Below are positions 6,187 through 9,438 of a DNA stretch of 9,438 nt, in pieces. The notes beneath the pieces are model-generated. The model saw only the letters and a program-made list of their open reading frames with translations, was not told the DNA's origin and made no database searches. The position numbers and the translations under genes are program-made. The stretch is from Deltaproteobacteria bacterium RBG_16_44_11. Lineage in GTDB: Bacteria > Desulfobacterota > Syntrophia > Syntrophales > Smithellaceae. Numbering within the stretch: the first letter of the stretch is position 1; every line of letters begins with the position of its first letter. The stretch is from positions 1 to 9,438 of the forward strand of contig MGQN01000008.1 of assembly GCA_001797845.1 (NCBI GenBank), given 5' to 3'.

Positions 6187-6657
6187 ATGGCTGAAATCAG
6201 TTATGACATGCTTAAAGAAGAGGCCATTCGTTTTTTAGACGCGCAGAGTTATCTTGTTCTAGCTACGTCATCAAGCAATAGGGTTACCGCCAGAACAATT
6301 TCCTGCGTCAATAAAGGATTAACAATCTATTTTCAAACGGATAGAAATTTTCTTAAAAGCAAACAAATTGAGCAAAATCCAAATGTCGCCTTATGCGCAG
6401 CAAATGTCCAAATTGAAGGAATAGCAAAAACCAGAAATCATCCATTTGATGCATTAAATGCGGAATTGCTTGAATTGTTTAAAAAGAAACATGCCCTTGC
6501 CTTTAATACATATGCTCATCTGAAAAATCAGATCGTGATTGAAGTGGAGCCAAAATTTATAACATTCTGGAAATACATTGATAATAAACCTCTCAGAGAT
6601 TACCTCTATGTTGAAAAAACCAAAGCACAGCGGGAATATTACGATATAAGTGATTAA
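6187..6657 (+). CDS. Pyridoxamine 5'-phosphate oxidase-like flavin-binding split-barrel protein
   Basis: A 156-residue cytoplasmic protein of the FMN-binding split-barrel superfamily, close to 'general stress protein 26'-type members. An N-terminal helix (MLKEEAIRFLDA) leads into SYLVLATSSSNRVTARTISCVNKG, the first barrel strands. TIYFQTDRNFLKSKQIEQNPNVAL is the usual 'yF-T-...K-...i..Np.vaL' core motif, and VQIEGIA follows. Family members reduce or bind flavins, F420 or haem-like cofactors. Which applies here cannot be decided. ATG 6187 is chosen over the in-frame GTG 6163 because AGGAGAG (6174-6180) sits six bases upstream of it. A possible extended -10 (TGCGATAAT, 6045-6053) lies upstream. 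It is likely co-transcribed with the hydrolase 54 bases downstream. Confidence 0.88.
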   Translation: MAEISYDMLKEEAIRFLDAQSYLVLATSSSNRVTARTISCVNKGLTIYFQTDRNFLKSKQIEQNPNVALCAANVQIEGIAKTRNHPFDALNAELLELFKKKHALAFNTYAHLKNQIVIEVEPKFITFWKYIDNKPLRDYLYVEKTKAQREYYDISD

Positions 6658-6711
6658 CCGGATAGAATATTCGAAAGAAGGTTGCATTAATTTAGGAGAG
6701 AACAGGGCTGA

Positions 6712-7518
6712 ATGATTGCGTCAACACCATATGGGGAAGTTCTGCAAATTCGAATGAGCCGTTACCCTGATTTCCCTTCGGGGATGTGGGTATGCGCTTA
6801 TCTTGTCGACGGCTTGTTGGTTGATACTGGCATGGCGCATACAGCGGAAGAGTTAGCAAAATTTTTAAAAGACAAACACTTGAAGGTAGCGGTAAATACG
6901 CATTTTCATGAAGATCATATATCCGGCAATAAATTCCTTCAGGATGATTATGGGATCGAAATATACGCCCCTGCTCTTTCTGTAGATAAAATAAATAAAC
7001 CCGCGAAGCTGTATCCTTATCAGGAAGAAGTGTGGGGTTATCCTGTTCCCAGTGTAGTAAAGACTCTCGGCGACCATGTTAATACACAAAACTACCGCTT
7101 TGAAGTTATTCCCACGCCGGGGCACGAACGCGATCAAATCTGTCTGTGGGAAAAAACCAACGGCTGGCTTTTTACCAGCGATCTTTACATCAGCACAGAA
7201 CCCGTGGCCTGCCGCTCGACCGATGATATGTGGCAGATTCTGGCAGATCTCGAAAATATCCGCGCGCTCAATCCGCAAGTTTTATTTCCCGCACCGACGC
7301 ATGTCGTGTATGAGCCGGCGGCAAAACTAGATGAGCTGATTTCTTACCTGGAAGAGCTAGGCACTAGAATTGAGGAGCTTTACAAGAAAGGGAAAAGCGT
7401 CGAGCGGATAAAAGAGGAAATTTTCAGCTCGGAAGACATGTTCGCGCAAATGACCCAGCAGCAGTTTTCTTCGCTCAATATGGTCAAGTCATTTTTAAAA
7501 AATCATTTAGGGTCTTGA
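6712..7518 (+). CDS. Metallo-beta-lactamase-fold hydrolase
   Basis: A 268-residue probable cytoplasmic metal-dependent hydrolase with no signal peptide. The signature THFHEDH supplies H64, H66, D68 and H69. H138 (TPGHERDQ), D157 (FTSDLYIS) and H197 (FPAPTHV) complete a standard dinuclear site. The C-terminal 65 residues are helical (KLDELISYLEELGTRIEELYKKGK...), a cap seen in thioester- or phosphodiester-type members rather than true beta-lactamases. The substrate is unknown. ATG 6712 is forced by an in-frame TGA at 6709-6711; AGGAGAG lies 11 bases upstream, a slightly long spacing. The block TTAGGAGAGAA upstream is shared with the preceding gene's leader, suggesting matched translation signals. 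Confidence 0.92.
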   Translation: MIASTPYGEVLQIRMSRYPDFPSGMWVCAYLVDGLLVDTGMAHTAEELAKFLKDKHLKVAVNTHFHEDHISGNKFLQDDYGIEIYAPALSVDKINKPAKLYPYQEEVWGYPVPSVVKTLGDHVNTQNYRFEVIPTPGHERDQICLWEKTNGWLFTSDLYISTEPVACRSTDDMWQILADLENIRALNPQVLFPAPTHVVYEPAAKLDELISYLEELGTRIEELYKKGKSVERIKEEIFSSEDMFAQMTQQQFSSLNMVKSFLKNHLGS

Positions 7519-7573
7519 AATATAGAAAAACATGCGCATACTAGAGCCATAATAACTGAACTGGAGGTAAAAC

Positions 7574-7978
7574 ATGATTGGTGAATTAGATAAAAATGTA
7601 TTGGAGTCACTTTTGGAAGCAATTCCGGTGGAGTTTTCTGTGGTAGATAAAAACGATAAGGTGCTTGCCTGGAATAAGCACGAAACACGAATATTCAAAA
7701 GGCCCAAAGGGGCGGTGGGCCGTGATGTGCGGGATTGCCATCCGAAAGGAAGCTTAAATAAAGTAGAGACGATTTTGGCGGAAATGAAAGCAGGCAAAAG
7801 GGATAGCGCCCGCTTCTGGATAGATTTGCCCCTGAAAGATAAAGACACTCCTCAAAAAGTGTTGATAGAATATTACGCGCTGAGGGATGCGGCAGGCAAT
7901 TATTTAGGCTGTCTGGAAGCTTCGCAAAACATAACGGATATGCAAAAAATTACTGGCCAGAAACGGTTGCTTGATTAA
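7574..7978 (+). CDS. Stand-alone PAS-domain protein (DUF438 C-terminal type)
   Basis: A 134-residue cytoplasmic protein made of little more than one PAS domain. It reads LESLLEAIPVEFSVVDKNDKVLAWNKHETRIFKRPKGAVGRDVRDCHP, then ETILAEMKAGKRDSARFWIDL, then IEYYALRDAAGNYLGCLEASQNIT. The 'GRDVRDCHPKGS..KVE.IL..mKaGKRD.A.FWI' pattern matches the PAS part that follows the DUF438 and hemerythrin-like domains in larger anaerobe proteins, but those domains are absent. C55-H56 in 'DCHP' is a conserved feature and could be a cofactor or redox site (inference). No kinase, cyclase or DNA-binding output domain is attached. GGAGGT (7562-7567) precedes the ATG well. The gap after the hydrolase is 55 bases, with a weak promoter-like TTGAAA (7515-7520) / CATACT (7537-7542). 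Confidence 0.88.
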   Translation: MIGELDKNVLESLLEAIPVEFSVVDKNDKVLAWNKHETRIFKRPKGAVGRDVRDCHPKGSLNKVETILAEMKAGKRDSARFWIDLPLKDKDTPQKVLIEYYALRDAAGNYLGCLEASQNITDMQKITGQKRLLD

Positions 7979-8021
7979 GCTATTCTTTTTCTTTAGCAAA
8001 AAAAGCTTTGTAATTTAACAT

Positions 8022-8067
8022 CAAAACTCAGCGGCGCGATTAGCGTCCGCTGTAGTGTTTTGTTATT
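8022..8067. terminator. Strong hairpin terminator between convergent genes
   Basis: CAAAAC (8022-8027) and CAGCGG (8029-8034) pair with CCGCTG (8047-8052) and GTTTTG (8057-8062). An inner CGC/GCG stem closes a short GATTA loop. TTATT follows on plus, and on the minus strand the hairpin is followed by a T/A-rich tract. It sits between the PAS gene stop (7978) and the minus-strand flavoprotein stop (8075), so it probably works in both directions. Confidence 0.75.
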
Positions 8068-8074
8068 CCTTAAT

Positions 8075-8683
8075 TTATATAACAAGACCTGCACCCGCTG
8101 ACTTAGCTTTTTCCAAAAGTGCGGCATCATTTTTCGCCGATTGTCGATCTAACCCTGCACCATGCTGATGTAAAATTTTATACTTACCAACACCCAATTC
8201 ATGAGGGATTATAGCAAGCCACTCATTCAGATGATCGTAAAGTTGCGAGTAATGGGGTGCCGCAGGTTCAGGATCGCCGCGTGAAATGATGAAAAGAAGC
8301 GAATTACCCGGCGGGAACACCGACTTCATTATATACTCCCCTCGTTTCTCCGGATTTTCTACATAATATGAGAAGCAATAAAAACGGTCTACCAGCATTT
8401 TAAACTGCGCTGATACATGATACCAGTGAACGGGTGTCCCCATAACAATGGCATTACAAGTTGTCATATCCTGAAGCAATGTCGTCAGATCGTCTTTCTG
8501 CACACATTTGCCGATATCCTTTTTGCATCTTCCACATCCTGTGCATCCATTAATATTTAACTCTCTTAAATTAACAAGACGGATCTCCGCACCTTTTTCC
8601 GCTGCCCCATTCAGGGCGGATTCTACTAATGTCTGGGTGTTTGCATTTTTCCTCGGACTGGCGTTAATACCAATAATTTTCAT
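8075..8683 (-). CDS. Iron-sulfur flavoprotein / NADPH-dependent FMN reductase family protein
   Basis: A 202-residue cytoplasmic flavodoxin-fold protein. MKIIGINASPRKNANTQTL carries the FMN phosphate loop (S9-T16). C47-x2-C50-x2-C53-x6-C60 is the compact cysteine motif of the iron-sulfur flavoprotein (Isf) family, which binds a 4Fe-4S cluster next to FMN. GTPVHWYHVSAQFKMLVDRF (82-101) is the second flavin-contact and dimer region. Known Isf proteins pass electrons and some reduce O2 or peroxide in anaerobes; the partner here is unknown. ATG 8681-8683 is preferred because AGGTGA lies just upstream and the flavodoxin fold begins exactly there. The in-frame 44-residue extension to 8815 runs through hairpin repeats and looks non-coding. 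Confidence 0.92.
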   Translation of the reverse strand: MKIIGINASPRKNANTQTLVESALNGAAEKGAEIRLVNLRELNINGCTGCGRCKKDIGKCVQKDDLTTLLQDMTTCNAIVMGTPVHWYHVSAQFKMLVDRFYCFSYYVENPEKRGEYIMKSVFPPGNSLLFIISRGDPEPAAPHYSQLYDHLNEWLAIIPHELGVGKYKILHQHGAGLDRQSAKNDAALLEKAKSAGAGLVI

Positions 8684-8699
8684 ATAATCACCTTTATTA

Positions 8700-8734
8700 C
8701 TGATCAATTTAAAAAACCACGGTCTGATCGATTT
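8700..8734. repeat. Direct repeat upstream of the flavoprotein gene
   Basis: CTGATCAATTT (8700-8710) and CTGATCGATTT (8724-8734) differ at one base and are 24 bases apart. They lie 17-51 bases before the flavoprotein start and contain GATC half-sites, so they could be an operator. Confidence 0.4.
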
Positions 8735-8773
8735 CAAAGAAGAATAAAAGTGTTTATGTGGATCAGTGCTCAC

Positions 8774-8798
8774 GGGTCTTCGACCCTCCGCTTTGCGG
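8774..8798. repeat. Two small adjacent hairpins
   Basis: GGGTC/GACCC around TTC (8774-8786) is followed after one base by CCGC/GCGG around TTT (8788-8798). They abut the modular repeats that begin at 8803. They may be the eroded end of the same structured element. Confidence 0.5.
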
Positions 8799-8802
8799 GA
8801 TA

Positions 8803-8841
8803 ATTCAACTAACAAATACTCTAGTATTTGAGTTTCATTAA
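8803..8841 (-). repeat. Modular hairpin unit B
   Basis: Read on the minus strand, the unit is TTAATGAAACTC, an inverted repeat AAATACT/AGTATTT (8814-8829), then GTTAGTTGAAT. Outside the inner stem, AAC can pair with GTT, a GA/GA pair can form tandem mismatches, and AAT can pair with ATT. It directly abuts unit A at 8842 and shares its flanks but not its stem sequence. Confidence 0.7.
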
Positions 8842-8894
8842 GTTCAACTAACCAATTCCGAAAGTGAAACGAGTCGGAATTGGAGTTTCACTAA
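8842..8894 (-). repeat. Modular hairpin unit A
   Basis: Read on the minus strand, the unit is TTAGTGAAACTC, a perfect stem CAATTCCGA/TCGGAATTG with a 12-base loop, then GTTAGTTGAAC. One further C-G pair in the flanks extends the stem to 10 bp (8852-8861 with 8874-8883). The loop contains GTTTCACT, an exact complement of the flank AGTGAAAC (plus-strand 8863-8870 and 8885-8892). That allows a pseudoknot or an alternative hairpin. Confidence 0.72.
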
Positions 8895-8907
8895 TAATAC
8901 TTCAAAC

Positions 8908-8923
8908 ACCGCAATTTTGCGGT
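8908..8923. repeat. Hairpin next to unit A
   Basis: ACCGCAA (8908-8914) and TTGCGGT (8917-8923) form a stem of up to 7 bp. On the minus strand it is followed by GTTTGAA, similar to the GTTAGTTGAA flank of units A and B with three bases missing, so it may be a degenerate third unit. Confidence 0.5.
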
Positions 8924-9002
8924 ATAAACCCCTACGGTAAAAACTATTTATTTGATTCTAATATATTAATATTAAACAATAATCAATTTATTTCCTGTCT
9001 TT

Positions 9003-9044
9003 TTAGTCGGGATATTATGCGGATCAGCATAACATCCCGACTAA
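9003..9044. repeat. Long near-perfect hairpin
   Basis: TTAGTCGGGAT (9003-9013) pairs with ATCCCGACTAA (9034-9044), and TTATGC (9015-9020) pairs with GCATAA (9027-9032). One A-C mismatch interrupts the stem and the loop is six bases. It lies 48 bases beyond the stop of the minus-strand DUF4442 gene. No T-tract follows on that strand, so it is at best an atypical terminator or RNA-stabilising hairpin. Confidence 0.7.
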
Positions 9045-9092
9045 TTTGCTAGAGATTGGCCTTAAAACTTCTTCGCACCATTATCCTATTTA

Positions 9093-9438
9093 TCAAAGAC
9101 GAATTTTTCGTGTTTTTTTCTTAAAATGAATTATCTTTTCCACCACCGCGCAGATGGCTCCGTCTTCATCGATCAGTTCGATTTGATAGGCGCGGTCCAG
9201 TTTGCTTTGCTCTTTAAGTGTTTTGCGGATGTAAGTTAGTTCGGCTTTTCGAATCTTAAATTTCGCGCGTAGAGTTGAACGGCCGGGTTGTTTAAACTTA
9301 ATAGATGCCGCCTTATCCCAGACAATATATTCCGGCCCCAATATATTTATAAACATGACCATATACATGGGGTCAACCGCCGCGTACATACTGCCGCCGA
9401 AGATGGTGCCGACGTAATTTTTTGTTTTCCAATTCAGC
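9093..9438 (-). CDS. DUF4442 family protein, hotdog thioesterase-like (N-terminus outside the window)
   Basis: The frame is open from the window edge and reads LNWKTKNYVGTIFGGSMYAA, then VDPMYMVMFINILGPEYIVWDKAASIKFKQPGRSTLRAKFKI, ending in a basic tail KKKTRKIRL. The 'N..GtiFGgsmya..DP' and 'yivWDKaa.I.F..PGr' motifs match DUF4442, a hotdog-fold family related to acyl-CoA thioesterases. 115 residues are visible of a family usually about 150-160 long. The internal methionine at 9387-9389 is not the true start, because the conserved motif continues upstream of it. Substrate unknown. Confidence 0.82.
   Translation of the reverse strand, partial: LNWKTKNYVGTIFGGSMYAAVDPMYMVMFINILGPEYIVWDKAASIKFKQPGRSTLRAKFKIRKAELTYIRKTLKEQSKLDRAYQIELIDEDGAICAVVEKIIHFKKKTRKIRL

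Larger units (their letters stand above)
8684..9092. other. Hairpin-rich 409-base intergenic region
   Basis: No convincing gene lies here; the 62-codon plus-strand frame 8864-9052 has no ribosome binding site and runs through inverted repeats. The region holds a direct repeat next to the flavoprotein start, two small tandem hairpins, two abutting modular hairpin units, a fourth hairpin, an AT-rich tract (about 8940-9000) and a long hairpin at 9003-9044. A weak minus-strand promoter-like pair (TTGATT 8986-8981, TATATT 8965-8960, 15-base spacer) could drive a leader of about 270 bases across the modules into the flavoprotein gene. Confidence 0.7.

Noticed and set aside
8684..8815. N-terminal extension of the flavoprotein to 8815.
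   Set aside because: The flavodoxin fold starts at the ATG at 8683, which has AGGTGA upstream; the extension crosses hairpins and low-complexity sequence.
8803..8894. The modules resemble integron attC sites: on the minus strand the right flank holds GTTGAAY (fits GTTRRRY) and the left holds RTGAAAC (near RYYYAAC).
   Set aside because: The two core boxes are not fully complementary, the units abut with no cassette gene between them, and no integrase is visible.
8803..8894. Conserved repeats separated by variable segments suggested a CRISPR array.
   Set aside because: The variable parts are self-complementary stems of different lengths, there are only two units, and no cas gene is present.
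8864..9052. 62-codon plus-strand frame.
   Set aside because: No ribosome binding site, no recognisable domain, and it lies inside the inverted repeats.

Overview
The window looks like chromosome from an anaerobic, mid-to-low GC bacterium. The mix of a YbhFSR-type exporter, an iron-sulfur flavoprotein, a DUF438-type PAS protein and a DUF4258/DUF2283 pair would suit a syntrophic or sulfate-reducing Desulfobacterota lineage. That placement is an inference from gene content only; no phylogenetic marker is present.

Bases 1-3807 hold a tightly overlapping plus-strand operon for an ABC-2 type exporter. It contains the last codons of a probable HlyD-family adaptor, two separate ATPases that match the two halves of the fused YbhF ATPase, and two ABC-2 permeases (YbhS/YbhR type). 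Stop and start codons overlap at every junction. The two ATPases are complementary in their defects: the first lacks the H-loop histidine and the second has a degraded signature motif, so the pair should form one good and one poor ATP site. Bases 3808-4111 hold no gene but carry a REP-like imperfect palindrome and a GC-rich hairpin.

A minus-strand class I glutamine amidotransferase-like protein (4112-4810) is divergent from a small zinc-ribbon protein with five 10-residue repeats (4967-5377). A 26-bp perfect AT palindrome follows. Next is a compact toxin-antitoxin-like pair (DUF4258-like then DUF2283-like, 5533-5978) with a weak or absent ribosome binding site on the first gene and a near-perfect one on the second.

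Bases 6187-7978 hold three plus-strand genes: a flavin-binding split-barrel protein, a metallo-beta-lactamase-fold hydrolase and a stand-alone PAS protein. They end at a strong hairpin terminator shared with the converging minus-strand iron-sulfur flavoprotein (8075-8683). The window ends inside a minus-strand DUF4442 (hotdog thioesterase-like) gene.

The least explained part is the 409-base gap 8684-9092. It carries at least six inverted repeats. Two of them form exactly abutting modules (8803-8841 and 8842-8894) with near-identical flanks around unrelated stems. The only two flank positions that differ between the modules are predicted to pair with each other and change in a compensatory way, which suggests a selected or mobile structured element rather than chance. 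It is the best candidate here for something undescribed.
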